DNA of 64,000 nt from contig NC_064035.1 in assembly GCF_932526225.1 (NCBI RefSeq), positions 9,163,296 through 9,227,295 on the forward strand, given 5' to 3'. Below the pieces are notes generated by a model. The model made no database searches, was not told the origin of the DNA, and saw nothing but the letters and a program-made list of their open reading frames with translations. Positions 1 to 13,045 of this stretch are shown here, piece after piece. The translations under genes were made by a program, and so were the position numbers. Origin of the DNA: Nematostella vectensis (taxonomy: Eukaryota; Cnidaria; Anthozoa; Actiniaria; Edwardsiidae). Position 1 is the stretch's first letter; each line of letters opens with the position of its first letter.

Positions 1-387
1 CCTAAATCCCATAGAACACTCGCCTCCATTATCTAACCCTTACTTAGGCATGGGTAGAGAAAAAAACTGGTGGTAGAGTAGCAAGCATTAGTTTAAATTT
101 AAATATAAGTTAAGTTTAAATGCATGGAAACTCAAATGAAAACCAGAGGTTCTTATAAAATTGAAAAAAGAGTGTACTTGAATATCTGACAATCTCATTA
201 ATAACCATTATCTTTATCCATATTTCGCCTTCAGGGATACTAGGACAAAAGTCTGACAGGATGATACGTAAATTGTTTATCTTTTTGATATTTCTGGCCA
301 TCACTTCTCCCCTAATACTTCTAAATCTAAATGGTAAAATGAACAATAGTTCTGTTATCAATCCTGAAGTAAGGCCTGACTATTGTA

Positions 388-891
388 CAGTGGAACCTGG
401 ATTTTACGATAACCTCGATTTTACGATGACGTTCCTTTCTCCCGGCGGAAATACAGTGAAATGTATAAGAAATTGACTCGATCTTACGATATTGAATACA
501 ACGATATTCTCGATTTTACGAGACAAATCTGTTCTCCCCAGCGTAATTTTGACCTCGATACGACGATGTTACTGATTCTGTCTATCAACAAAGAGAGAGA
601 AAAAACTCAAGACACAACGCACGTCCAGTACAGTTAACGATTTTTTGACTTGACAGATCTTATTAAATGCAGATTTACGGTCTTACAGAGAGTAATTGTA
701 CAGTCTTACACAGAGTAGAGTTACCATATTATTATTTTGTAAAAGTTGATAATCAATCCGACCTCGCTACAACAATATTTTCAATGGATTTCCTTGATAT
801 CGTAAAATCGAGGACCTCTTTGCAACGATACCTCGATTTTACGATACATTTATTTTCTCCCGAGGCATATCGTAAAATCCAGGTTCCACTG
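388..891. mobile_element. pogo/Tc1-like MITE with TA target duplication
   Basis: The ends are inverted repeats beginning CAGTGGAACCTGGATTTTAC, flanked on both sides by TA (386-387 and 892-893). Inside, the motif CCTCGATTTTACGAT and its reverse complement recur several times. TA duplication and CAGTGGAACC ends are typical of non-autonomous Tc1/mariner/pogo elements. I see no transposase. Related single ends appear near 11785 and 37180. Confidence 0.75.
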
Positions 892-1642
892 TATAGATAT
901 TCTGGAATGCCTTTTAAACGATAAAAAAAGGAGTCGTAGGTTACGCTACGCTCTAGCGCACCCATCCCACCCCCCCCCCCCCCCCAAAAAAAATGCGCAG
1001 GACCCGAGCACCGAGTTCGCTATAAATAAACAATGTTATTAATATGGGTTAATAAGGCATGATGTTAAGTGAGGGAACGAAACCTGGGAAATATTTCTTT
1101 GTAAAAGGAATCTTAATTGCTTTGATGTGAAAATATAGTCAATATTCCTGACGACCTTTTGAATAAAAAAAAAATGATCGTCTTTTATAAGGACGTCTCT
1201 AGTTTCCGGGGAAACCGTTTAAATTTGTTCACCGAAATTTCAGGGCAAACTGTTCTTTTTAAAATTTCAAAACCAAAAAACAACTTTGATGTATAATAGA
1301 AGTTATCTTTTCAACCCTAGATGTCAATGTTTACGTTTGGACAATCGTGCTATTTTTGCCCCAGTCGATATAAAATAACTGTGCTTAAGTTTCCCTCCAA
1401 GGTATGGAAGGGCAGGTTTATTACAGAGCTTAGTAATATTCAAATTATTCGTATTCTCACTTCTTTTTATACGGAAAAATAAACCAGACATCTAAGTATT
1501 TTCTTTAAAATGCTAGGAAACTTCGTAGTAAAGTTTGTGCTAAAAATATGAAGTTGTTAATTCTGAACCGAGAACTATATGCCTTGCTACATTGCACAAA
1601 ATAATGTTTGTTACTTGTTTTGTTAATCTGGATATATAAAAC

Positions 1643-1648
1643 TTTATT
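1643..1648 (-). terminator. Poly(A) signal of citrate synthase
   Basis: AATAAA on the minus strand lies about 94 bases beyond the stop codon at 1742. It is the nearest canonical hexamer, so the 3' UTR is probably short. Confidence 0.55.
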
Positions 1649-1741
1649 CCCCCTGCTTGCAGGATTCATTTACAAGAATATTAAATTATCGAGTTAGAGG
1701 CTGCAGGAGTTCAAACACAAACTAGATTGTTTACAGCAATT

Positions 1742-4700
1742 CTAGGCATTGAATTGCTTTATTAGCAGCTCTGTGGTCACGCTTTTCGGTCTCTCGATTG
1801 GCAAACCAAGGGCACGGTCCCAGACTAGGGAGGCGAGGACACCTAAAGCTCTTGATACACCAAACAGGACGGTGTAGTAGTTCATCTCAGTCAACCCATA
1901 GTACTGTGGATAATATTGTAGCCAGCATTAGACTTGAGTAGAGAAAGAGTTTGTGGTGTGGCAAGCATTAGGGATGGGTAGAGAAAGAGTTGGTGGTGTG
2001 GCAAGCATTAGGGATGGGTAGACAAAGAGTTGGTGGTGGTATAGAGTAGCAAGCATTAGGGATGGGTAGAGAAAGAGTTGGTGGCGTGGCAAGCATTAGG
2101 GATGGGTAGAGTTGGTGGTGTGGCAAGCATTAGGGATGGGTAGAGAAAGAGTTGGTGGTGTGGCAAGCATTAGGGATGGGTAGAGAAGGAGATGGTGGGG
2201 ATGTTCCCCCTAAATTTTTTAAACTTCCAAAACAAGTTTTGCAAATTTTATATTGCATCATTAGCTCCTTTCCCCATTTCCTTAAAAAACAATCTAAAAA
2301 GCGAAATCTGTTCCATACTTTCAAAACTTTCACAACCTATTAAACCAGAACAAGCCGGGAAAGCATGGAGATGTCGCTTAAAACCCTCTAGCAATGTGTG
2401 CCTGTTTTTCTTGATTTTTACCTGGATGTAAAAGCAAGCACAAGATGTTCCAGTGTGAATTTTTTTTTTGTGTGTGTGTTTGGTAGTATTTCTTGAAAAG
2501 GATCATCTTAAAAATAATTTGTAGTGTGGAATGTGTGGTGAGGAGTTGTTTGGAATATACAATAGTGTCATTGGGTTGATTGGTGATTTGGGCTATGTTA
2601 GCAATATTAGTTGAGCCAAATGATGATTTCCAAGGTGCTTACCTGAAGCAGAACGCCGCTGTGGGCATCCACATTGGGCCATGGGTTCTTGGCCTTGCCT
2701 TGTTCTAGAAGGACATCAGGGACAATCTTGTACAACTGACTGACCAGCTTAAAGAGGGGGTCATTAGGTAGGTGCTCGAGGGCAAACTCCCTCTGGCAGG
2801 TATAACGAGGGTCTGTTTTGCGCAGGACTGCATGCCCATAACCAGGAACGACTTGCTACAGGTAAAGAATCAGAATAAGTACATTACACATAACAAAAAA
2901 ATGGTGTCTCTTTTGTGGTCTGCTTTGTAGCACCACTTGAATTGTAAATAATGTTAAATGAAACAAAGCCAAAAATAATCCACAGAAAACGAATGCAATT
3001 TCTCCCTATTATTTTGTGATAAGACATCCATATAAAAAAAAAAATTTCTATTAAAAAGTGTCGTTCGACTGAAGGCTTAGGCCGACTGACTGAAATTTGT
3101 GCTATGACTGAATTGTCTGATTGTATGAGTACTGAAGCATTTATACTTACCCCTGATTGGAGGGTGTTCCAGATAAAATCTCTGACTTTCTTGTCAGATG
3201 GGTCGGGACCGAGCTCCTCGCTGAGTTTGGTCAACCAGACAAGCACTTCCTAAAATGATAAAACATGCATTATTTATTAGCAAGAAACAATAAAAAGCCT
3301 CACCTAAAAAAGCACCACAAAATAGAACATTGTGGTGGAGCGTTAGCAAATTACTGTGTTATTGTTGTGGGTGTGAAAACGGCCTGATAACATCTAAAAA
3401 CACCATGCCACAGCACACTTATTAAAAAAAATCCGAAACAAATGGTAGTTTGGCAAATTTGGCAGTTTTTAAAGCTGCAGCAATATCACCAGGTTACTTG
3501 TGGTCAATTACGTAACAATTTCCGATTATCTTTAATGTAAAGGAGTGTGTCTTTTGAAGGTTTCTTTGAGTATGTGACTGATAATCTATAGCGGATGGCC
3601 TGTTAGAGAGTGCAGATTCCAATAGTTCTTTTGGCTTTTATCAGTTTACGTTTCTGTCCGCTAGAAGCTAGAAGAAGCTAGAAGGAAGTAAGCTGGTGCA
3701 ATTGCCGCTTTAAGACTGGAAGTTGCTTATGGGTATTATTATCATATAATAATTAACTAATTATTTATATTAATATTTAACTAATTAACAGAATATGAGT
3801 TTGATTATTCTATGAGTCAATGAGGCATGCAGCTGTTAACTATTTGACTCATAAAACGAGAACATGTAGTCTAATTGTTTTTGTATAAATCCACTCACAT
3901 ACTACTTTCAAATAAATGACGATTTTCATAATTCCCAATGAAAAAAAACGCTTTTGTCGCAAAAAGCAACATCTTTTTCGCTATTTGATACCTTTGGCTC
4001 AATGGATAGTGAGTAACGGAGCCAATCAAATTGCAAGATTTGTGATAGTGTGTGAGTAGATTTATACTAATATTCATTAGAATAATGTTGATAAATACAT
4101 TCCAGCGACACCAGAACCATACATTAATAGCCTTGAATGGATTATTGTTTGATTTATCCATATTTATTTGCATTCACAAGAAATTGCCAATTCAAAAAAA
4201 AACATTTGCTGTTTGCACTGAGAACATGTTTATCAGGTGTATAATCACATAAGCATTATTTTTCTCAATTAAGAAGAGTTAAAAAAAACAAGAGTAGTAC
4301 CTGATTAGCAAGGCCATGAAGAGGGCCGGCCAGACCATTCATACCAGCAGCAAAAGACAGGTATGCATCTGATAAAGCACTACCAACCAAATGGGTGGTG
4401 TGAGCACTAACGTTACCACCCTCGTGATCTGTGTGAATGGTCAGGTAGAGACGCAGTAGCTCAGTGAACATTGCATCTTCAAAACCAAGCATCGTTGCAA
4501 GATTTGCAGACCAGTCCTTGTTGGGATCAACAGGGGCAACCTTACCGTCCTTGTAAAGGTTACGGTATATGTATGCGGCAAGGGTGGGAAGCTTGGCAAT
4601 TAGCTCCATGGCATCATCAAAGCAATACTGAAGAAACAAAACACAAGATGGTGTAGTAATACAGTGAGAATAGTGAAAAAAAATTGTCAGCAAGTACACA

Positions 4701-7700
4701 GGTAGTATATTTTTTTCTTTGTTAACCCTTTCACTCTTGGGTACTTTAGAGCAAAATTGTAAGAAAAAAGGACTGAAAACAGAAACCCCCCACCTATTTC
4801 AAGTCCAACACTACCGGTAAAGTATCACTGACCCAAGACGGTATGCCTTAAAGTTTCCAACAATGCACTGTTGTGTCTTTTCTGTCTAATGTCGGCACTG
4901 CTACAGCCTGTTGCTTATAACAGTTTCTCTTGTAATTTGCTTAAAAGTTACTGCTTTTTCACATCTGGAGAGTACCTTAGGACATCATAAAGTCTATTTG
5001 GGCATAATTAATGAGCTGTGCTTATGGATGTTTGCATGCTGAGGTTGATTCAATGGGATAATTCCTTGTTTGGGTTTTATTGAGTGAGAAGGAATTTTCT
5101 AGTGGTCATACTCTCAAATGTAGAACATCTTTGCTACCCAACCTTATTCAAAAATTGTTTTCAGGCTTTTTCTGGGTTTCTTGGACCTGGAAATGTTTTG
5201 ACTGAGAGAGTGCAATAAAGGTATCTATTTGTAACTTGATCTGTGTTTGCTTGTCTCTATTTGTACAGATGGCATTTTGTGTCTTTTTTGGTAAGAAATG
5301 TTTCTGAGTAGCATTTGTTTACAAAGAGGGCCAGAAATCAAGATGATTTTTGACATTAAAGTCAATTCTATTATATTGCTTGGATGCGCTTTTGAAGGTT
5401 GTCTATGCCTATGAGGAATCCATGAGTATTGGGGTCTGATGATGTTTAGTTTTCTGAGTTTTCTTTTGCATTTCTGAGTTGGGCCTATAATTTACCAGCC
5501 TCTGAAGACGTTATAGTAATGGAAGTGTTAAGAAGATTAAGTTTTATTTTCAAAAGCTGAAGCACAGTTACTTCTTATAGGAGTAACACAATACATTATC
5601 AACATACTTTATACTTTGTAAAGGTTAGTAAACAATACACAGGTCACCTTTTAAGTCCCAAAGAAAAACAAATTGGCTACTTAAAACCCAAGAAAAGGAA
5701 GGTGAATAACTCAAGTCTACTCATAAACAGGATGACAGTTTGGAGGGAATTCTATTATCTTCTTAGACCACAGAAAACATATTATGGAGCATTTTATCTG
5801 CCAAATGGGAATACACAAGTGTCAAGTCCTATGTTCACTACATACCATCCAGTACTCCTTCTTGTTGACACCTTTGTTATAGGCCTGTACAAACTTGCTT
5901 TCTGTGTTCATGGCAGTAATAGCAGCACTGAACTGACTCATGGGATGCAGGGTGTCAGGGAAGTTGTTCAGCATTTGGACCACATGTTGGGGAAGGTCTG
6001 CCTTTGCTGCCCATTCTTTGGACAAGTTGTCCACCTGACAAATTATAACAGTCATTAGAGATATTCAATCATTTGCCTAGGGCACAAAATTTGTGCTGTG
6101 ATCCCTGTAATTTTTTGACAGATCTTGCCCCCATTATTAATTTGCTCTATCTGACTTCCTCTTCAGGAGATAAGGGTTGATCTTTTTATTCTTTGTTGTG
6201 TCAGTGATCTCACAATAAAGCAGTCAACAGTGGCATCAACAAGCAGTGGGGTTTTGAACTTGATCTACACTCTATGACACAAGTTCTAGAGGTGGCACAA
6301 ACAGGTCATAAATGACTATATAATGCCGCCCAAGTCAGCCTTTAGGTGTAATCTTCTGCCCTGTGGGGCATAACAGATGATTATCACTTACCTGTTGTTT
6401 GGTGGGAATTTCTCCAGTCATCAACAACCAGAAAATGCCTTCAGGTAAGGGCTCCTTGCCGCCATCTGCCTTTGGCAAAAGCTATGCAACAGGCAAGGAT
6501 GTTTTAACTTGGGGAATTTAAAATACCATACCTAGTGGATGCTCTATAGGCATATTCATGAGCTTGAATGCCTGGCTTCTAAGATAGGTGACGAGTGTAT
6601 CAAATTTGCTTGTCTAAGGTAAAATACTTCTTACATAAAATTAATGTATTCAACTATTTTTACATTGTGGATATATCTGACATAAAATAAATGTATTTGA
6701 GTATTTATAAGAGTCCTTAGCTCTAATATGAGCTCACAAATATAAGTCAGCCTTTAATATGGTCAAAGAAACAAGTCTGTTTGTTTGGTATTAACCTTGC
6801 AGACATGAACCAGCTATTCTTCATCATGATACAATGGGAAATTATGAAGTTTCACAGTATCAATACAAGTCTAGAGAGAATTCAGCTTACCTCTTGACAC
6901 TGAGGGATTGAATACCCACGGAACTCAATTCCCTGAAATTGAACAACATTTCTTGCTCAAATAACCCACACTTAAGGATATCGACATAAGAGTTAGTCAG
7001 TTATTGGGAGCAGCCTACCTCTTCTGGATCCAGCAGTGAGGTTTCAGTGACTAAGCCCTTGATACCTCTCATACCTCCATAAGCCTGATACAAAACAAAT
7101 TTTAAGGGACTTTAGTTAGGGTTCAAAGTAGCAGCTGGCTGACGGCGATAGCCGGCTGTTTTCTGGTCTTTGTTGGCTCTTTTTCTCTCAAAGCATTGAA
7201 AAACCAAATCAAAGTAAAAAGCTACAAAGCGCTTCTGCTTTTAGTCTTGAAACAGTCAGAATTAAGCTTGGTATACTATATACCATAATTAAGCTTGGTA
7301 TGCAGGTATACTATCAAGCAATCTCTCCAATTGTCTGGATTAGACAGAGCAAGACAGAGTTTGGTGCTCAATGTCATTTTCACCACGAACAGAAACTTGA
7401 AAAATAAGGACCCCGTAAGAAATGATCCAAAATTGATGTACCTTGTTAAAAAGAAAATTATGTACTCAAACTATAAATGAACAAGACCCTGTGCGCAGGG
7501 TTGAATGGGATACCTGAGACCTGCAATTTATTTGGACCCTGGATTGGACTTGAGGATGGGGCTGATTGTCCTATCTTTTGCAGTGTAAAAATCTTACAAA
7601 TAGTTTCCCCACAGCAGAGATAGCACCGAAATAAAATTTAGGAAAAAATGAGAATGTGTTTGAAAATTGTTAAATATATCTGAAACATTTTCTTGGTTCA

Positions 7701-9711
7701 CCACCCTCAATGTGCTATCACTTATATACAAGTGAGCTATATTGTATTAACAATATAATTTAGATTAAATTTATTATTTCATTTATGTTAGTGCAAAGTA
7801 AATCACAATATCTGTTTATGCTATCATATTGTTCAAACATTTTTATTGCAGTAAATAAGAGCAAAAACAATCCAGCTTGAGATGATTTTGCACAATTAGT
7901 TGGTAGATATTGAGACTATGGTAATAAATGCAGAAATGAAATCGCGAATCTGGCCTTCAACTGCACAAATAACATGGATCTGAGAGCTGGAATCTCAAAA
8001 TCAAAGATGGCGGCCATGACCCAGTTTTAAATTAAGCATTTCATAATGAAATGAAGTGTATGAAAAATGCATTGAACCCCTGGTGTAGTCAATCTGTGTC
8101 CCCTTCTCATATTTTAGTATGCTGGCTTTTTTCCTACCAAATTCCAAAAAGCCGGAAAATTAAAAAAAAAAAACATTATTCCACAAAACAGCAGATTTAA
8201 AAAAAATATTTTTAACACTGCTTAGTATAGAAATCATTTACCCAAAAATATTTATTCTAGTGCTAAAAATAGAATTTGTAGGCTACACTATTTTTTATAT
8301 ATTTTTTTTCAGTTGTGACTCGGTGTTCTTAATTTTGGAGTATTTTAAGGACGAAAATTAAGAACTGTTGAGCCTCAACAGAAAATTAGATGTAAAAAAA
8401 GTAGTCTAACAAAGTATAGGCTATGAGCATGATGTTAGTACCCTGTTATTCTGGAATTATGCTTTAAAATCTTTTTATTGAAAAAGAATATGCTAAGGCT
8501 GTTAGACAATGTTGTTCCAATAGGTTGAAATATAAATTTTGCTTTTAGTTGATGTAGTTGTTGTTTAACTTTGTAATTGAGCAAAAAGGCAAAAGTGTGG
8601 GTAACATTATGTCAGTTGCCTTACGAATAATTGGAAATAATGTGGAGTTTTCAATTGTTATCTTATCTGAAAAGGGTGTATTGGCATAAACAGCAAATAA
8701 CAAATGTCAAATAGCATTAGTGTTAGCATTAGTATATAAGACCATAAGTTATTTATGGATGATAATTTTTTGAAAAAAATACTGTACAGTCAAATATTGT
8801 ACAGTCTTCATATTCTCCTGCATTCAGTACAAATATACAGCAGTAACTTTAAAGTTTTAAACAAGAAGCTGCCATTTGTACTGACAATGTAAATCAGAAA
8901 TATGTGTACACAAAATAAATTTAACTTTAAAATAAATAAATTATTAATACAAGGTTTAGAAATATATTTCATTGTTAGTTTATTTTGGTTAGCTGCAATC
9001 CGTAAACACAAGACTATTAGGACAATGATAATTTACAAACCTGATCGATGGTGTATTCCCCAAGCTTTTTGTTTCCATGCTCTTTTCTAAAGGATAATAC
9101 TTCTTGTTGTTTTTCTGGGATAATTTTCTCAAGTGTGGTTTTCAGGCTCTGTAAACAATAATCCACATCAGGGACAACTTTGGGTAACTTAAGTTACTGA
9201 TTTCAGAGCCAGACAGGTAACTTAAGTGACTGATGTTTAGCTAGTAGGGAACTTATATATATATATATTACTCGTTCAATCATAACAGAACCATGATCTC
9301 ATAAAAAAGGTGGCAAAATGTAACACTAGCATGTTCGATAACGTTACAAACACGTGAAACTCTAAACTTACCAACGACTGGCTCTGTGTCGATTGATTCC
9401 TTGAAATAACAGTGCTACAAGGTAATCCCTGTTGTAATAATTGCTGTAATACAGATATATATATCATATCATTATTTCAATTAAGAGAAGACACTGTCAC
9501 ACTAAGTAAAAGAATGTGGTCTACTTTTGTGTTTTTTGAGAAGTCTTTGCCACGAATAATCTTCGATGCCTCCATCATAAATCGCAAATAAATTGACAAC
9601 AAAAGCTAGATGTAAAATATCCAAGCATATATGCAAATGCCTAGTTATGAAAGTATATACCTTGGTAGGTCCAAGACGGGATAATAGTCTGTAGCTCCTC
9701 CACAGATTCAT
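1742..9711 (-). CDS. CS: Citrate synthase, mitochondrial (11 exons)
   Basis: Condenses acetyl-CoA and oxaloacetate to citrate in the mitochondrial matrix. Exons in transcript order: 9661-9711, 9372-9428, 9041-9148, 7019-7084, 6891-6932, 6392-6481, 5846-6034, 4301-4627, 3151-3249, 2643-2855, 1742-1903. They give 467 aa; human CS has 466. The N-terminus ([14 protein letters not shown]) is a basic presequence. Catalytic motifs are visible: [12 protein letters not shown] and GPLHGLANQ carry the two histidines, and [11 protein letters not shown] the aspartate. The last exon reads through [20 protein letters not shown]. Every exon is a multiple of three, so all ten introns are phase 0. Exon 2 has a second in-phase acceptor 15 bases upstream that would add five residues. 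The start is the first ATG in frame; an upstream CRE fits. Identity is secure; the exon 2 border is the least certain part. Confidence 0.97.
1925..2204. repeat. 40-bp minisatellite in the last CS intron
   Basis: About seven head-to-tail units start GCATTAGGGATGGGTAGAG and end near GTGTGGCAA. Most are 40 bases; one lacks six bases and one is longer. They lie inside the final intron of citrate synthase (1904-2642). A diverged single unit also sits near 43-91, outside the gene. Confidence 0.9.
4723..4830. mobile_element. Fragment of the TAACCC(A/T)TTG interspersed family
   Basis: Starts TAACCCTTTCACTCTTGG, followed by a segment like GACTGAAAACAGAAACC. Both recur in order at 26596 and, inverted, at 41228. 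Lies in a CS intron. The right boundary is uncertain. Confidence 0.45.
7085..9040. other. Long CS intron, no gene seen
   Basis: This intron of nearly 2 kb is AT-rich and contains no splice-compatible coding exon. Near 7119-7185 and 8108-8160 are diverged pieces resembling the CCAGGGTTCAAA element at 27828-27989 (GGGTTCAAA, CTGGCTG, TTTTCTGGTCTTTG). Confidence 0.5.
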
Positions 9712-9788
9712 TTTTTGCCAAACTCCCAAGTCCTATCTACGCGCTTCAAGTACAACCAGCCGAAAAGCCGAGCGACCACCCCTGGCTG

Positions 9789-9796
9789 TGACGTCA
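9789..9796. promoter_or_regulatory. CRE (TGACGTCA) upstream of citrate synthase
   Basis: A perfect palindromic cAMP-response element lies 78 bases upstream of the CS start codon. CREB/ATF proteins bind this octamer, and it is common in proximal promoters of metabolic genes. The surrounding sequence is more GC-rich than the introns. Function is inferred from motif and position only. Confidence 0.55.
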
Positions 9797-10445
9797 TGAA
9801 ACCTCACAAGGAAGTCTGGGCCGAGGGTCAAGTCCGAGTCCGGTTCTTTGTCCGGTCAACAGTTCAGGATCAACTTCAACATAGTGGCTAACTTACTATT
9901 GCAATAACTTATTCGAAATTTCTGCATATGTTATCTGTCAAGGATTGTAAAATAAAACTAGAAACCTGGATAGGTGATCCTTAACCGACGCATTTGTTAT
10001 AAAACTGACACACTTTGTAATAACTTTTAATGAACGCAAGTTGACGTGCTTCCAAAGTCCACTGGTTCTCCGAGCGTGTGTTTAGCCATATGTTCTTTTC
10101 CTGTACACAATTTTCGTAGTCATTTATCTTTTCTTTGTGTTACATTATGCATTGAAGAATATCCATAATTTAACTAAACTCAAATTATTTAAAATGACTG
10201 CACTGGAAAGTACGCCATCTCCTTTCACATTCGCATTCTCATAATTTGGGAAAATAAAAGGTCGTGCTGCGTCTGCCATCACTGCCCGAATTAGTAAAAC
10301 AGGCTGCATGTTAAGGTTGGTTCTCACTCGGACGTAAGCGAAAACGGAAGCGCAAAACAACCTATTGGCAACCCTTTTCAGTATTATTCTAAAATTGCAT
10401 GATGATCGCAATGCAGGTCACATAAGAGTGTGCCTATTTACCGAG

Positions 10446-10509
10446 CCAGGACTCGAGTTAGGTCTCGAGTTAGGACTCGAGCTATGACTCGAGTCAGGAC
10501 TCGAGTTAT
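10446..10509. repeat. 12-bp tandem repeat containing XhoI sites
   Basis: Five consecutive units close to GACTCGAGTTAG. Each holds the palindrome CTCGAG. Confidence 0.85.
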
Positions 10510-11370
10510 AAATTAAAAAAATGAGATAAAAATATTTTTTTTTAAAGTATACTATTTTAAAATTTATCCAATTTATAAAAAAGTACTATTTATCGGCTGA
10601 GGTTTTAGTTTCCAAAACTTTTGGATGTTTGGACGAAATAAGCGTTTCTTTTGCAGAGGATTTCCCGCTGTTTACTGTTGTTTCTTGCGTGCTGAAATCG
10701 GACCCGCTATGAGTCACCCGCTGTCCAAGTTTATTAGGACAAGGAAGCCGTAACCTGCCAGGCAGGGGCGGGTGTTTTTCCCGCCGTTTATCCTGCCGCG
10801 CGGTGTTTTATGGTCCGTTTCTCCCTCCGCGCGGTGTTGTTGTTGTATCATATGTCGGACATCTCCATCATTCGTCGCCACCAGCTAGCTTGCGTCAGCC
10901 GCCACTGTCAGAGGGGCATCTCCTCTAAATCACCAACATCCGCCAACCAACTTGACAGCTGCTACTCGACCTGATATCAACGTACCCAATCCCACCCCCA
11001 GAGTTGGGCAGTACATCTTGACATCCTTGAAATACTGTCACCCCAACCTCAAAGACAGCACACGACATCAAATCCCGCAACCACCTGAAGATCTTGTGGT
11101 GGTGGCCATGACGCCACGCAAGTTCTTTCATGAAGGCTCCTAACGGATAAGGATGCGAAATGTATATTTTCATTCAAATGTGGGGTGCATTCGGCAGGTC
11201 TTGCCGCATTTTGTGAGCTCGCTGATTTTACTTCAGCCAGGGTTCCCATCTATAAGCCATGCAGATAAGATTTTTGTTTCAAGTAATCTCAATCTTTCTT
11301 TATAGACAACATTTATGGCTTTAGACTACTTTTCAAATCAGCAGCGACCATTTTGCGACCAGCGAGCATT

Positions 11371-11568
11371 CTGTGTGTACAAGGTTTGTGTGGGGTCAAT
11401 TCACGTTAGTTCAGGATTGAGCTATCAGCTGATATTATTTTGCCGACTAAACGCACTATACAGAAGATATTTAAAGTGCTCCTGTGTGTACAAGTTTGGG
11501 TGGGTTAAAATCGCGTTAGTCCAAGATCGAGCTATCAGCTGATAATATTTTGGCGGCTAAACGCACTA
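11371..11568. repeat. Two direct copies of an 88-bp segment
   Basis: Copies at 11371-11458 and 11482-11568 both run from CTGTGTGTAC through GAGCTATCAGCTGATA to AACGCACTA, separated by 23 bases. Diverged by substitutions and small indels; noncoding. Confidence 0.85.
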
Positions 11569-11858
11569 GCGTTTTTCATAATGCTGTGTTTCAAATCTCG
11601 TTTCTCATTCGTTTAGGTTTAAGCATTTTAAAACGCAATATTTTTTTGTTGCAATTGTTATTGTTGAGTGCAATCACGCATTTCCGTGAACACAACACGG
11701 AAGATATAATATAAATACGTCCCTTTATTTGATAGATACAAGGATTTTATTTACTTTTTCACCTTATCGTTGTTTATTGTATGCAGTGGAACCTCTTCGG
11801 AATCTTGCCCGAAAAATCTCGGGATCTCCCGGGGACTCTTCCTAAAAATGTACATTTT

Positions 11859-11938
11859 CTATCCCTTAGGGTATAAAATTCGCCCCAAGTGCTATCCCTT
11901 AGGGTATTTAAAAAATCTGCTATCCCTTAGGCCTAGTA
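11859..11938. repeat. Short dispersed repeat CTATCCCTTAGG, three copies
   Basis: The motif occurs three times at intervals of about 30 bases, twice followed by GTAT. No coding role is apparent. Confidence 0.7.
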
Positions 11939-12184
11939 CATCCGCTCTTATCATGAGCCGTACCAAACTGATGCCAATAGTGCTTGAAAATCGCTGCGTT
12001 AAAATCGATTCTACATTGCCGGTTTGATTTAGATAAACTTTCACACAATAAGTATAAGTAACTTGGATTTGATAATATTGTGCGGGTCAGATTCAGCAGG
12101 CAAGAAATAGCAGTAATGGCGGAAAAAAAACGCTGAGCCACGAAAATCCTGAGCGTTCGCACACTGGATCATCGCGGAAGTTTT

Positions 12185-12325
12185 GGAAGCTAAAACAGTA
12201 GCCTCCTTTGCTCTTTGTGTCGGTCCTCCCCATTCTAGCTTCTATGGGGAGGATCTGAGACAGACACTAAGAGCGGCTGCAAAGGAGGCTAAAACCTCAG
12301 ACGAAGAGGCTAAGGTTTTAGCCTC
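12185..12325. mobile_element. Inverted-repeat (hairpin) element
   Basis: AGCCTCCTTTGC at 12200-12211 is matched inverted at 12279-12290. The inner arms (GGTCCTCCCCA against TGGGGAGGAT) also pair. A further small palindrome, GAGGCTAAGGTTTTAGCCTC, follows at 12305-12324. Probably a foldback or MITE remnant. Confidence 0.55.
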
Positions 12326-12734
12326 GAATCCTGACCCGAGTCCTCGCTCGGTAATTAGTACATCTAGTCACATAAGGGTGTTTATTGGCAGCATTATGAC
12401 ATGACGGAAAAGCCTGGAAAATGCGCAATTCGTTATAGAGAAAGAAGGCACATTTTTTTTACAATTGCCACCGGTTCCTGTATTCCGGACTGATTTTCAA
12501 AACACAAATAACGTGAGGCCGAAATGCATATACCCAGATTTAAAAGACACTTTACAAAAGTCGCATCATTTAAAAAAAAAAAAAAGTCGCATTTGATATT
12601 TGTTTGATATTACTCACTAAGTACTTAGGGGAATTTTCTGCCTTATTAGATGTCAAATTTGCTTATTTGAAGCGTCATGTCCTGTTTTCCGTCATGTCTA
12701 CACATTATACATATCACGGACGAGTAGTCACGCC

Positions 12735-12742
12735 GTTGCTAT
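12735..12742 (+). promoter_or_regulatory. Possible RFX half-site
   Basis: GTTGCTAT matches one arm of the X-box bound by RFX factors, about 304 bases upstream of the next gene's ATG. The second arm is poor, so the evidence is weak; it matters only because that gene may be ciliary. Confidence 0.2.
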
Positions 12743-13045
12743 AGTGATACCATGATGCTAAACAACTATCTACAAGGCTACTAGCGCCGATTATCCTGTT
12801 GGAATGTCTTAGTCACCGGGCTTTTTGAGATCTTTGTATGAATCAGGGAAACACTTTTTAAGTGAATACTCGGGAACTGATTAGAAACAAAAGGAACGGA
12901 ACGTTAGTCTAGTTCTTTTATCATATTCGAGAAATGATGACTTGAATTGATACACGCGACATGTGGCTTTCGCACTGAAAATTTGCAGAAGTCAAAATTT
13001 GATAGCTTAAATTACTTTGAAACCGAGAAAGCTGTCATAGAAATA

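Larger units (their letters stand above)
1..1741. other. Flank downstream of citrate synthase, no gene seen
   Basis: No coding exon is supported here. The stretch holds a diverged unit of the 40-bp minisatellite near 43-91, a pogo-like MITE at 388-891, a poly-C/poly-A run near 968-994, and AT-rich sequence running into the citrate synthase 3' UTR. Short open frames inside the MITE resemble no family I know. Confidence 0.5.
9797..12734. other. Intergenic region between CS and the 13046 gene
   Basis: About 3 kb separate the two divergent genes. I see no supported exon. It carries the repeats listed at 10446, 11371, 11859 and 12185. The moderately GC-rich part near 10660-11250 has open frames on both strands but no recognisable domain or splice structure. 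Confidence 0.45.

Noticed and set aside
10925-11250. Overlapping open frames on both strands
   Set aside because: GC-rich sequence gives open frames by chance; no motif, conserved start or splice site was found.
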